From: Viridothelium virens
Taxonomy: Eukaryota; Ascomycota; Dothideomycetes; Trypetheliales; Trypetheliaceae
Direction of reading: 5' to 3'
Assembly: GCA_010094025.1 (NCBI GenBank)
Contig: ML991862.1
Span: 1 to 64,000 of the forward strand
DNA: 64,000 bases
Shown: positions 53,407 to 64,000 of the stretch, in pieces
Position numbering within the stretch: the stretch's first letter is position 1
Layout: each line of letters starts with the position of its first letter
Position numbers and translations under genes: made by a program
Notes under the pieces: generated by a model
Seen by the model: only the letters and a program-made list of their open reading frames with translations
Databases searched by the model: none
Told to the model about the DNA's origin: nothing

Positions 53407-54919
53407 GTTGTGTAAACTGTGGGGGATTGCAAACAATATGCCAAAGAGATGAAAAGGAGTCGTCCAAGAATCACGGCGCTTTACAGAGTTATAGCGAGTC
53501 GCGTGATGCAGTGTCGATTACAATGAATGAATGCAAAGGGAACACAAACACGGAAGGGATGTGGAGGTGGAAGAATGGAAGGAGGCGCGCAAGCACAAAA
53601 TATGTGAAAGGCGCGACAGACGATAACTTACTCGAAGGGATCATTCCCCCTGGCTACGATCCCCCATGGACATGGACATGTGTATCTATCAAGATGAGCA
53701 GCGGGGCGTTAATTGGACACCTTGTCGTCGAGCACACTTTTGGGGACAAGTACTGATTGTGCGGAGATAGCAGCATAGGTCTTGCGACGCGGTGCAGCAC
53801 TTACCCGACCCTAGCAAGCAACAGCTCGAGTAGGGGCAAGGCGAGCTAGGCCGCAACCGGCTCTCCTCACACCGCATCGGTAATTCGTCCTATAAGTCGC
53901 CTGACAGCCGTGGTCGGATGAATTGGAATCCTCTGGGAATTCTCGTGGAGCTCGCAATCTAACAAGGCTTCTGTGTCGGAGGTTGGTCGCAGAAACCTGG
54001 CTTGTTGCTGGGATGCTCCGATCTCCAATTACCCCAGGAGTTCCACCTCCATTCCTCAGATCTCCTACGCTTTGAACAGCGTCATCGAAGTTTGGTAGAT
54101 GAGGTACAAGTAGCATTGTACTCCCTTGCTCGGTTCTCTGGTGCAACCGTAAATGTTGGCGTGGGTGGTTCCGTAGGTTCTGGCGGTTCTCTCCGAGAAA
54201 GTGCGCCGAAACCAATGCGCTAATTCAGGGGCACTTTAATTGCGAGTTCATTTACTTTCTTGATCAGTCTAGCCTATGATGCCAACCGGTGGGCAAGAGG
54301 GAAGCGACATTGGGCTTGTGACCGATAAGTCGATCTTCTTATCTCCCCGGCGCGTGGAGCTGCCCCTAAGACCACTGAGTGTTCTGTGCTTCAATGTTGG
54401 GCACGCGACTCTCCACCGTGATTCGAGAACGCCGTTTTAGAACGTCGAGAAGACGCACTGATGAGTTGGCGATCCTCATTTCATTAACTTCAAGATGTTG
54501 TCATTGTACATAGAAGCCTCGGTGCAAATGCTTTTTCTCTAGATTGACGTTAGGGGCTATTCAGGTGCACGTGTTTGCATTTTCGGATAGATGTAGACCA
54601 TGTCATCGATTGGCTTTTCGCCATAAATTATACAGTACTATGTGCGTCTAAATAGGTACAGAGAATAATCGATACGAATGTGACAGTGAGGCGTTCCACC
54701 TTTGTCGCATTACACACCATTTGTGTCCATGTCAAAGTCCAAAATCAGAAAGCCGTCATGCGATGCGATGCGATGCAACGCCGTGGTTCAAACCGGTTGA
54801 CGAGATCCAAAGATCTGGGTATCGACGGAAAAATTAAAAAATGCTTGAAACGAGCAAATGTCGTGTACGTGTAAAAGATCACATCACTCCGTTCCGTCTC
54901 CTCAAACGAAATCAATCAT
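53407..54919. other. Intergenic between the two GPI-protein genes
   Basis: About 1.5 kb. A 134-codon minus frame (53811-54215) contains TSQVSATNLRHRSLVRL but I found no family for it and do not call it. A short cgatgcgatgcgatgc direct repeat lies at 54762-54777. Confidence 0.45.
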
Positions 54920-55695
54920 CTATGCGAGGAAGGCAAGAGCAGCAACAACACCAAAGACGATGGTCAATGGGCTGGTGAGGCCAGCAGCACCGCTTGCAGG
55001 AGCGGGGATTGGCTTGCTGGTGGTGGCAGCCGTGGTAGACGGGACCGAGGTGGCGGCAGTAGTAGCTGCGGTCACAGTCGCGTTCTTGTACGGGACAAGT
55101 GTCGTGTTCGACGCTGGCTTGTATGAGTTGGGGCCGACGGGAACAGCAGTGGTGGTAATGTTGGAGGCAGCAAAGCTGGTCGTGGCGTTGTAGGCCAAGC
55201 TGGAGCTAGAGGTGATGTAGACGGAGCTAGCAGAGGTGGTGGCCGAGCCATATGAAGTAGCCAAGGAAGAAGCCGATGAAGTGGAAGACGCGCAATTGCC
55301 AGCAATGTTGAAGGGACCAAGGTAGTTGGTCTCGGTTCCTTGAATGATCTCCAAAGCATAGCTCGTAGCACAGGCAGTTGGCTTGTACTGGACAGTGCTT
55401 TGAGTAGGTAGGCCTGAATAGAGGGTGGCAACAGGGCTAGGATTGTAGACTGCGGTGTTGGCCGCGTCAGGTTCCTTGAGAACAATTTCAAGAGGCTGTT
55501 TCGCGCTGTTAGTATGTACATGCACAAAGGCAGGGCTGCGAGATCTCTTACATCGTTAGAGTCTGTGGTAGCGAACCCGACGGTACCCTCCTGGCCAACT
55601 TCGAAACCCCCCTGCGGCAGGCTGGTGAGCTGGACAACGTTTGACTGCGCGGCAGCAAGGCCGGCGAGAAGAACGACTGAAGTAGCGTAATGCAT
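54920..55695 (-). CDS. Second Ser/Thr-rich GPI-anchored wall protein (Kre9/Knh1-like)
   Basis: Exon 1 (55695-55552) starts MHYATSVVLLAGLAAAQSNV (signal peptide) with LPQGGFEVGQEGTVGFATTD. An intron 55551-55496 is removed to give TDSNDPLEIVLKEPDAANTA. The N-domain continues with QSTVQYKPTACATSYALEII and FNIAGNC. A Ser/Thr/Ala tract with N-glycosylation sites (NATT, NITT, NATV) follows, and the protein closes with a GPI-signal-like tail (SGAAGLTSPLTIVFGVVAAL). Total about 238 residues. It shares fold class and layout with the gene at 52.4-53.4 kb but little sequence identity, so the pair may be an old duplication or independent members. Expected site: cell wall or plasma membrane. Confidence 0.85.
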
Positions 55696-56449
55696 GGTAT
55701 CGATTGTAGATTGTAGAAGAAGAAATTATAATATGGTAGCGAGCGTCGATTGTAGTAGGTGATAAAGAGTGTGGATGTATTTGCTTGGGGCTTCTGCGTA
55801 TTTCAATGAATGACAACGGTGGGAGAATGCGAGCAGCGTGAGAGGTTGGGGGGGACTTCCGTTCACCTTAAAAGCATGTGTAATTAAATCAATACGGGAG
55901 GGCGAACCTAAGGATCAGGCATCGACCATGTTGATTGGTATGGCTTATAGGTACTAGCCAGAACCAGGCAAACGGAAGATGTCCGGGCTTACAGCTAATC
56001 AATCACAGCACCAATTATACTCTGGGGAAATGAGAGGCAGGGATACTAGGGCGTGGATGGCAAGGTACAGGATGCGGTGGCAGGGATAAGGCTGGGGTAC
56101 AGGCCCCTGAGATGAACGTTATTATGCCGTCCGCAGTCGCTTCTGGTTGGCTCCACAATCGGCGTTGCCCGTGCGATGGCGCTGCTTGCACGCCCAGACC
56201 CGGCCAGGTACAGACGCCTAATGTGACGGTGTTATTTGCAAATATTGTAACCTTTCGTACAGCTGAAGTCGAAAATTTTCACTGGCGCACTCAAAGCTTG
56301 GCAATTCTTTATTTGGCTGCTTATGAGCGCTGATGAGTGCAAGACCAAGCGGGTATATCCATCTACGCTACAGAAAACAACTCGGTAAACTCCACGGTGA
56401 GCTGGAGGATCATATTTCCGATCAGACCTTCTGTGCCCCCGACACTCTC
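55696..56449. other. Intergenic, no supported gene
   Basis: Spacer between the second GPI gene and the end of the dynein gene. Open frames under 100 codons without domains. Confidence 0.45.
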
Positions 56450-58720
56450 TCATCTCCCGTGCTCGCCGCCACCATTGCCCATGACCTGATCTAGCCTCGT
56501 GACCATCTTCTTGACTTCGGCCCACTCTTCCTGTTTTGTGCCCTCGACGCCTCCCAATTCAGCCCCGACCTCAAAGACGCTCACCACACCTTCCAGGCCC
56601 CCCACCGCAATCCTCTTCCCCTCATGCGGCTCCCAGCTGCATTTGTTCAGACTTTGCGCCATGTAGCTACTATTACTACTCGACGCGCCCCCTCCTAGCG
56701 TCCCCCTCGCACTTGGCTTCGTCTTCGCCACCGGCACCTCCACCTCGACCGTGAGATCCCAGATCTCGAGCGCGCCGGCTCCGTCCACCAGCGCAAACAC
56801 CCCGGGCTTCACGGGGCTCCACCGCGCATCGTACACCAGGTCCTCGCGCCCGATCTCCATGAGCGGCTGCGCTGCGACGTGCGCACCCACCCCTCCTCCT
56901 CCGTCTCCACCTCCTGCACCTCCTGGCCCTCCTCCCGCCCCCGCAGACCCCGCCGCGGCCGACCCCGCTGCGGCTGCCGGCGGACGCGCCTTCCAGAGCT
57001 TGACGCTCCAGTCGAGGCTGCTGCTGAGCACGAGGTCGCCGAGATCGATCTTGCCGCGGGCGGGGTGGAAGTCGAGCGACATGACGGGCGCCGCGTGGCC
57101 GCGGTAGGAGATGCGCGTGTCGACGCCGGCTTTGGCGCCCGCGCGGTCGTAGCGGTGGCATGGGTGGATGGAGCCCTCTTCGGTGCCGGCGAGGAAATAT
57201 GTCGGGTCTGACTGAGGGAAGGCGATGCAGGTGGGTGCCATCTCTTCGGATTTGGCGGGTTGCGGGGTTTGGAGTTCGAGGTATTCTTGCGGTTGGGAGA
57301 GCATGTCGACGGACCAGCCGCAGACGACGCCGTCGGTGGAGCAGGAGATGATGTTGTTGGCGTTTTGCGTGCCGACGATGTCGATGGAGTAGATGGGGTG
57401 TGTGTGCCCTGAGCCGGTAAGAGGTGTTTTTTGCACGGGTGCTGATTTTGCGCGCGTATCCCATAAGAGGACTTGTCCACTGTAGCATCCGCCAATGATG
57501 AAGTTGGGGTGGAAAGGTGAGAATCGAGCCGTAAGTATGTCCGACTGGGCATGGAAAACGTATTCTGGCCGTTCATGCATGTGGAGATTCCATACCTGGA
57601 TTAGGCCATCCGGATCGTGTGGTGCGGAAGGGTTCTTCGTGTAGGATGCCAGGACAAGTTCTGGAAACTGTGCAATATTAGAAGATTGAAATTGATGAAC
57701 AGAAGATTCCACACCTTTGGAGAAAAGTTCAAGTCACTTATCATTCGTTTCTTGCTCCATCTCTCGTCCCAGAATTGTGCGACTTCCTTCACCCGTCTCC
57801 CTCTTCTACCTGTCGATGCCCCTAGCTCATCATCATCCACAGCCCCCAGTCCATCGACCGCGTAGTCTGCCAGTATATCGTATTCTTGTTCCAACGCCCG
57901 TTCTATGACCTTGGTCGACCGATCAACAAATCCTTGGAAGTCAATTGACGATGTAACAGCATTGAGTTCTTCGTTTGTCAATAACCTGGAAGGGAAATTG
58001 GCCCTGCCGTTCGTTTCGGCAGCGGAGACGTCATGATTTTGTATCGCTTTGAGCTCCTCTTCAATTTCTCTCCGTAGATTTTGTCTCAGCTCCTCTTCCC
58101 TCTCCTTCTCTCGCCTACTCAGCCGCTTCTTCCTCGGAGACTTTGAAGGCGACACTGCCCCATCATCTTCAGAATCCGAAAAGCCTTTTGCACGTGCCCT
58201 TTGCGGTTCATAGACGTCAGATGTCTGAACGCCTTTACTATATGTTATTATCTCTGCTTTTGGTGAAGCAGGAAAGTCGTAGACCGTTGTTAAAGGTGCG
58301 ATGGACAGGGTTTGTAATGAAGGCGCCGGTGCGGATTTTTCATGCCCAGGGCTGGGTATCTCTGACTGATCGCCACTCAGTTGGCCAGCGCTGACAACTG
58401 ATGTAGGCCTACTGCCCCTTTGCGCAGGTGATGATGGTTCTCGGGGTCCCGCCGAACTCGGTCTCGAGTCTCCAACCAGGCTTGATATCAAGTTGTCCAA
58501 GTCTGCCCGGTTGTTAGCACGGCTCGGTATTGGCGCCACTAGCTGAAGATATATCAGCTGTGCTGGTTCATGTGAGTTTGGATATTAGAGAACCTACCTC
58601 CGAGCCATCGCCAATACTCTGCCTCGAAGCAGTGAACTCCTTTGCTCTTTGCTCTCTCTGCCGTTTCAGCTCGGCGAGCTTGGCCTTCTTCGCCAGGATC
58701 TCATCTTTCCGCTGTTGCAT
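56450..58720 (-). CDS. Cytoplasmic dynein intermediate chain
   Basis: Subunit that links the dynein motor to dynactin and cargo; WD-repeat protein. Exons: 58720-58598, 58542-57715, 57667-56450. Exon 1 encodes the basic dynactin-binding helix MQQRKDEILAKKAKLAELKR. Spliced, the next residues read GDGSELVAPIPSRANNRADL and NLISSLVGD, typical of the family. A Ser/Pro-rich linker, the Arg/Lys/Glu helix KKRLSRREKEREEELRQNLR and FQGFVDRSTKVIERALEQEY follow. WD repeats begin at PELVLASYTKN and include DGLIQVWNLHM, GGCYSGQVLLWDTR, CSTDGVVCGWSVDM, SSSLDWSVKLWKA and EIWDLTVEVEV. A Gly/Ala-rich insertion after VKLWKARPPAAAAGSAAAG sits between repeats. Intron phases match. Third positions change from C-ending to G-ending between about 57,250 and 57,000 along the gene. 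Confidence 0.95.
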
Positions 58721-59201
58721 CTTCAAGATCTTTCAAGCGCTTGAGGCCATGTGCCGTTAATTCGATTATCTTCTCGGATAAGGGGGGCGTTCTGAGCTCG
58801 AGGTTGATTCTCGAGGGAGTTAAATAAGGCGCTTTGGGTCGCAAGCGGAAAGTGGACCATTCGACGAGAACAAAGAGATTGTCTGCGGCCCTGGCAGAAT
58901 GTAGGAAATATTGGAAAAACTGTCTGTATTTCGAGTGACGCGACCTGCGGACGCGCCTTGATCAGTTATATTTCCCAAGGTTTAGATGTTCAACCTCCTG
59001 GCCTGTGCACCCAGATCGCCGAAATCTCCCGTCTTAACTTTCTTCACCAGCCCCAAGAATCTCCAAAGCCCACGTAAAGCTGCTCACCCTTCCTCTTCTA
59101 CCCATTGCTTGTCGGCAGTCAAGCATTTACAGCTCGAGTCCTTACTTGAGCTTCTCCCTAGCCCTGAGTACCCTCAATTCATCCCAGAGAGCTGGCCCGG
59201 A

Positions 59202-59658
59202 ATGTCCACCTCATCGGGGGTTAATGTAAGTTCCCAACGAATCCGCGAGCTCCCAGGAAGCCATTGAACTATTGTCGATATGCTAGAATTCATAGAGCAT
59301 AATTTAGAAGCTAATCAGATACTTTGCAGGTCCTCCGATACTCCGCTCTCGTCTTCGGCGTATTCTACGGTTTTACTCATCAGAGGTCGATAACGTCGCG
59401 GGAGAAGCAGGATGCAGTCAATCGGGAGTGGCAGAGAAAGACAGATCTAATAGCGCAGGCAAGAGCAGAATACACGAAGCAACACACACCGCCAGAGAGC
59501 AAAACCGCAAGCGGTGGACGTATGTCCCTCTAAGAGTACTATCAATCTGTCCGTCGGAGTTTAACTGAGAGAAAATAGTCATCACAAACCCAGAGGACCC
59601 CAAATTCGATCTCGAGGCGTATCTCAACATGGTGGATGCAGAGTCTAAGGGCAAATAA
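59202..59658 (+). CDS. ATP synthase subunit e, mitochondrial
   Basis: Small subunit of mitochondrial F1Fo ATP synthase, needed for dimerisation and crista shape. Exons: 59202-59225 (MSTSSGVN), 59330-59519 and 59579-59658. Spliced, the protein reads GVNVLRYSALVFGVFYGFTH with the single N-terminal membrane helix carrying a GxxxG-type face, then QRSITSREKQDAVNREWQRK and a coiled helix, and ends NPEDPKFDLEAYLNMVDAES-KGK. About 97 residues, typical for fungal subunit e. It is divergent from the dynein gene and shares its upstream region (58721-59201) with it; upstream ATGs in the 5' leader (such as 58986) open frames without family resemblance. Confidence 0.93.
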
Positions 59659-60150
59659 TCGTTTCGTCTTGAAGAAGAGTGCTTGGAGATTTAAAGCTAG
59701 TGATAGATTAAGCTGGCTTTGGAAGGGTAATCAGCCCGTGCATGCGGTTGTGCGAAAAGCTTTGCATTTCCCTTTGATTGTCATCATGCTATAGACCTCC
59801 TGTCACATTACCGATACTCCTTGTACAATATGTAATGGAGACCTTGCCGATACCTCCTGCAGACCCTCTATAAGCTACTCTCTTTCTGCGGGTGCAAAAA
59901 TGTTCGTTTTGACACCCCGGTAATGTACGTGGGAGGTATTAAGATGATTCTAATCATCTCATGAACAGCTATTTAGTTTCAGACTCGCTGGGAGCTTATC
60001 CATCTCAGGGACGTAAAAATATCACGGGAACACTAAGTTATTACTAAATCGCAGCATACATCCAAAAGATTTGAAGCAAAGATTAAGCAAATATTTGCAA
60101 AAAGACGATTACCACCACTTCATCACCATGTCTTATTCACCGCAGAGCCC
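59659..60150. other. Intergenic, no supported gene
   Basis: Tail-to-tail spacer between ATP synthase subunit e and the FAD monooxygenase. Nothing recognised. Confidence 0.45.
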
Positions 60151-61720
60151 TCAAATTTTGGAAACAAACTTTTCCTTCTCGGGTAAAAACCAATTCATAA
60201 CCTTCTCCGCCACCGGCGCCTCTATCCCCGTCCCCTCGTCCTTCCTCCAATCTTGCCCATTATACCACTCCTGCAGCGCTCTCTCCGCATGCGCCTCCGC
60301 ATCGTACCCATACACCTCCAACACCGTGGCCGGATCGCCATACAGATTCGGGCTCCTCAGCAACGGCTCCCCCCTCAACTCAGGCTCCATCGCACGATCC
60401 CTCGCCCGCTGCGCCTCGCCCTCCGGCAGCTGCCAGATAGCACCATTCAGAAACGAGACCTGCTGCTTCCGGAACGCCTTGGGCATGCGCTCGCGCTCAT
60501 AGAGGCGGATGGCGTCCGGGAGGGCGATGCGCGCGGCGAGCACCTCGCGCAGCACGACGCTGAGGAAGGCGCCGTCTTCCATCGAGGTGGCGGCGCCCTG
60601 CGCCATGTGGTTCGTCATGCTGTGCGCGGCGTCGCCCATGAGCACGACGTTGCCGCGGGGGCTGGACCACGAGGGCAGCGGCCCGGTGACCAGGAGCGGC
60701 CAGCGTTGGGCGTTGGGGATCATGTCGACGATGCGCTGGATGCGCGGGTCGAAGGTGGCGTATTCGGCGCGGAGGTCCGCCATGGAGATGTCTTCGACGG
60801 TGGAGACGGGGTGGGGTCGGTGGTGCGAGAGGACCATGTTGAAGTCGGTGCCGGCGGAGATGGGGTAGGAGATGATGTAGGCTTTTTCTGACATCCAGAC
60901 TTCCATGGTGAGTTTTTGGATGAGGGTGGACGCGATGGGGTCATGACGGATTTGTTCGTAGGGGACGATTGCGCGGTAAGCGCAGTTGGTGGTGGGAGGG
61001 CGCGGTTTCACTGCTGGGAATAGAGTACGACGGACAACAGAGTTGATTCCGTCGGATCCTATTAGGAGGTCAAAAACATGCGTTTCCCCTGCCTCAGTTC
61101 GTACTGTAACCTCGTTACTCTCCAAATAGTCTATTTCGACAACTCGAGATCCAATCATGAGATTGCAGCCGTGCTGACGAGCGACAGTTACCAGCCCTTG
61201 ATGTAGGTGGTGACTATCAAGGCGATTAGAGATCTCTCAACTTTAAAAGTATACCGAAGATACCCACCGATGAACAAGCCACCAAGGCTGATCCAAGGCG
61301 CCCTCTATTCGACTGGTTTGTGTGTACCCCACTGGTGTACCGTCTTTTCGCCGTAAATTCAGCTCTTCAAAACGTACCAAATTATCGCCAATGACTTTAT
61401 CGACACCGTATTTTCTGAGGAGCCTGGCAACGTTCGGTGTCATCTGGATGCCAGCACCGATCTAGAAGCAATTAGAAGGGCACGCTTTCCACTAATATGA
61501 CCTTTTCTCAGTGTACCTCTCCCAGATGGTCAGCCGCTTCCAAAACCGTGACTTTAGCTCCAGCTCGAGCTATAGCAATGGCTGCGAAAACGCCCCCAAT
61601 ACCAGCTCCACAAAGACCGACATGGATCTCCTTCTTTTTGCCTGATGCATTCCCTACAATTTTTCAGGGTTTGATGATAAGATAGATTTTAACGACCAAC
61701 CTGTCATAGTGCTTTCCATA
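60151..61720 (-). CDS. FAD-dependent aromatic-ring monooxygenase (salicylate-hydroxylase-like)
   Basis: Flavin hydroxylase of group A. A small first exon at 61720 (MESTMT) joins after a 3' site ending TTGTAG to GNASGKKKEIHVGLCGAGIG, giving the FAD-binding GAGIGG motif and VTVLEAADHLGE. The next exon starts IGAGIQMTPNVARLLRKYG and has DNLVRFEELNLRRKDG. The long last exon runs from about 61195, with LLIGSDGINSVVRRTLFP (DG motif), PISAGTDFNMVLSHHRP and the second FAD motif NVVLMGDAAHSMTNHMAQGA. The C-terminal tail has EVYGYDAEAHAERALQEWYN. Starting at an internal ATG would lose the dinucleotide site. Close homologues hydroxylate salicylate or other phenols; the substrate is inferred. Codon third positions are C-rich in the middle and G-rich in the last part. 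Confidence 0.9.
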
Positions 61721-62784
61721 GAACGCTATTGTCTTTGACTGCAAAGAACGCGCTGTATCTCATTGGAGACCCGGAATCCATTGAGATAAGCACATCACTG
61801 ACGTATACATTGGTACACGCCTGACACTTGCCGCAGATCGAGTAGCTGCCACTTAGGCAGACGCGGGAATGTGCATGACGGATCTGAATCCAGGTAATGG
61901 TAGTTGCTAAAAAAAAAATATTCTAACAGGATCAGCCTTACTAAATTGCCCATTTCCCTGATCTTCATGCAGCAGTTCATTACGATATCGGAGACGAGGC
62001 CAAGTACCGTAATTATTTGCAGAATTATCTCCGTGTATTCCCGTGAATCCTTTGGCCCTCTCGAGCTATAAGATCTTCAGTATCAATGGTGTGCTGCAAT
62101 GTGCGCCGTTATCCTATTTTAGTTTCGATGATCATGTGCACTTGTGTAACCTCGGAATTCCTTTTCGGGAGGACCTTCTTTTTGGGAATGCTATTGAGAG
62201 TCGAGTGAAAAGACCACAAGCAGTTATCAGATGATATTCCTGGTTGTTTTTTTCAATCTGATCAAGCACAACGACGGACGAAAACTGAAACATTTTTACT
62301 TGCAAAGGCCCTCTGCCATTCATGATCGACTGTAACCTTGCCAAAGTCATTGACGAACAAAAATTGGAAATTACGAGAGAGCTCAAACAATACTGTGAAA
62401 ATAACACTACCCAGACCGTAGAATCTAGAATGATAGCCTGTAAGACCTAAGGTACAGCCCTGCTGCTATGCTTTGCGGGTCTGGACGTTTCCGCGATAGC
62501 CACCAGGAAGGTGGGTACTCGACAAACGTCCCACGGGATAGATCCAGGAAGCTACCTAAGCTAGCAGCTGACGGTCTTCATGCGCGGAGATCGACGAAAA
62601 CGGTTCACCAGGGACTTGGAATGATGTTACGCGGCGGACGAAGTGTTGATTCTTCCGGTGCTCCATGATCCAAATTTCTATGGAGCACCCGGGGAAACTG
62701 GTGCCTGCGTCCGTGCTCAATCAACGTCACTTGCACGACTGATTCCTTCACCTCCATAGTTTCAACGTCAACAACCGTCGCAAG
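61721..62784. other. Divergent intergenic region, FAD monooxygenase to PRP4
   Basis: Just over 1 kb with short frames only (62043-62234 +, 62132-62407 -). No domain or RNA gene recognised. It should hold the two divergent promoters. Confidence 0.45.
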
Positions 62785-64000
62785 ATGATGCACCCATCTA
62801 GACAAGCGTATGTGGAGGAAGCGGAACCCGAGGTAAGCTGAAAATCTTCCTGAGGTTGCTGTTGCAAATCTGGTTTCTCAACTCTACCTAGAGGGACCCA
62901 TTCCCTTCGCAGGTCCGCCAGAGGCGCAGTTCGAGGTGGGCGCAAAGCTTGAAAAATGACTGATGGATTTGGCTGGTACTTTAGGAATCGGAGGGTGTCA
63001 ATCTGTCAAACATTCGTATGTCAATCAGATCTTCTGGTGCTTGTGTATTCTTTGGGTACTAACAATATATCTTTAGCTATCGACCGCGACTATGAGATAT
63101 CTGGTGGTATTTCGGGTGTAGCCCCTGAAAAGGCTTCTGCCATTTTACAGCAGATCGAACGGAAGCGCTTCGCGAAGACGATCGCAGTACCCACCGACGA
63201 TGGTCGAGTTAGAGCGCGGTTACGAGAGCTCGGAGAACCGATTACCCTCTTCGGCGAAGGACCAGGAGATAGGCGCGACAGGCTACGTGAGCTTCTTGCA
63301 GATCGAGCAGCCGGTGATGAAGATGGAGACGCAATCATGCAGGATGCTGCGGCGCAAGAAGAAGATAATGAGGCAAACGAAGAGTTTTATACCGAGGGGT
63401 CTCCAGAGCTACTTAGCATTCGTAAAGACATCTCACGATATTCATTACCTCGAGCACGCGACCGGATAGTACAACAGAAAAAAGAGTCCACAATACCCCT
63501 CCGCGTACATGTCAATCATCGGAAAGCTATCAAAGAAAAGCTGACAGGGTTCGAATTATATGGTTCGCAAGTGGCTGCCGAACGTCCCATTAGTATCGCG
63601 CGCTTCTCACCTTCCGGACAAATAGTTGCAGCGGGACACTTCGGAGGTGGCATTCAATTTCTTTCTGTTCCCAACCTTGATAAGACACAAACACTGCGTG
63701 GTCATACTGGTCGAGTTGGTGGAATTGCTTGGTTCCCACGTGCCACCCTTCCATCCAGTACCGTTTCCTCTTCTGCCGTCAACCTCGCATCCGGCGGCGG
63801 TGAAGGCGATAATGAAGTCCATCTCTGGTCTCTTGATGGAGAGACACCTTTGTCTACTCTATCAGGTCACAGTGGTCGGGTCGCGCGAGTAGAGTTCCAT
63901 CCATCTGGTCGCTATCTTGCAAGTGCTAGTCATGATACTACATGGCGACTGTGGGACGTTGCCACTACCACTGAGCTCTTGCTTCAAGAAGGCCACAGCT
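62785..64000 (+). CDS. PRP4, U4/U6 snRNP WD-repeat splicing factor (partial, runs off the window)
   Basis: Spliceosomal protein that with PRP3 holds U4/U6 in the tri-snRNP. Exon 1 (62785-62832) gives MMHPSRQAYVEEAEPE; either of two adjacent ATGs may be used. Exon 2 (62985-63015) and exon 3 (from 63077) join to ESEGVNLSNIPIDRDYEISG. The splicing-factor motif (SFM) domain follows with PEKASAILQQIERKRFAKTI, RVRARLRELGEPITLFGEGP and DRRDRLRELL. An acidic linker leads to the WD repeats: ISIARFSPSGQIVAAGHFGG, TQTLRGHTGRVGGIAW, HSGRVARVEFHPSGRYLASA and DTTWRLWDVAT. The 3' end lies beyond 64000. Confidence 0.93.

Noticed and set aside
53811-54215. 134-codon minus frame between the GPI-protein genes
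   Set aside because: No recognisable motif or signal, composition like non-coding DNA; it could be a relic but nothing supports that.
54762-54800. cgatgc direct repeats followed by a ggttcaaa box, as in a tRNA
   Set aside because: No acceptor stem or anticodon arm can be folded around it.
56676-57576. 255- and 270-codon alternative minus frames overlapping the dynein gene
   Set aside because: They overlap the WD-repeat frame on the same strand, are rich in Arg/His/Ser/Pro and have no domain; shadows of GC-rich coding.

Overview
The window is nuclear DNA of a filamentous ascomycete (Pezizomycotina). The evidence is short introns (about 45-75 nt, GT..AG) in most genes, one Zn(II)2Cys6 regulator, two fungal rhodopsin-domain (PTH11-like) membrane proteins, SesB-type hydrolase coding, GPI-anchored Ser/Thr-rich wall proteins, and clear orthologues of BZZ1, cytoplasmic dynein intermediate chain, ATP synthase subunit e and PRP4. 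The species cannot be named from this alone. No tRNA, rRNA, CRISPR array or intact transposon was seen.

Layout. 0-8 kb: a SesB/NLR-like hydrolase with a broken frame, a secreted protein and a large polytopic membrane protein. 8.5-15 kb: a short-chain dehydrogenase, a doubtful small gene, a Zn2Cys6 regulator stopped by one in-frame TAA, a decayed gene with an acidic tract, and a small secreted Cys-rich protein. 16.6-20 kb: a rhodopsin-domain protein and a dead short-chain dehydrogenase. 20.3-23 kb: BZZ1, a conserved gene. 23.6-36 kb: accessory DNA with a truncated membrane-protein fragment, a methyltransferase, a second rhodopsin-domain protein, an MFS transporter with an apparent 1-nt frameshift, an O-methyltransferase, and two mutated copies of a dispersed repeat. 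36-40 kb: a very large repetitive extracellular protein. 40.5-49 kb: three RBR (RING-IBR-RING) ubiquitin ligase genes on one strand, one intact and two broken, with a polytopic glycoprotein between them. 50-64 kb: aldehyde dehydrogenase, two GPI-anchored wall proteins, dynein intermediate chain, ATP synthase subunit e, an FAD monooxygenase and the 5' part of PRP4.

The right end (about 56-64 kb) and the BZZ1 locus are housekeeping. The 8-20 kb and 23-49 kb stretches look like accessory, fast-turning DNA: secreted proteins, enzymes and transporters of secondary-metabolite type without a backbone synthase in the window, paralogue fragments, and several genes that carry a single stop or frameshift. 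Several of the stops fit CAA->TAA, CAG->TAG or CGA->TGA changes, which is what RIP-like C-to-T mutation would give. Base-calling errors are an equally simple reading for the 1-nt indels.

The most unusual pattern is not a gene. In four unrelated genes (BZZ1, aldehyde dehydrogenase, dynein intermediate chain, FAD monooxygenase) third-codon usage changes from C-ending to G-ending part way along the coding strand, always in the direction of transcription.
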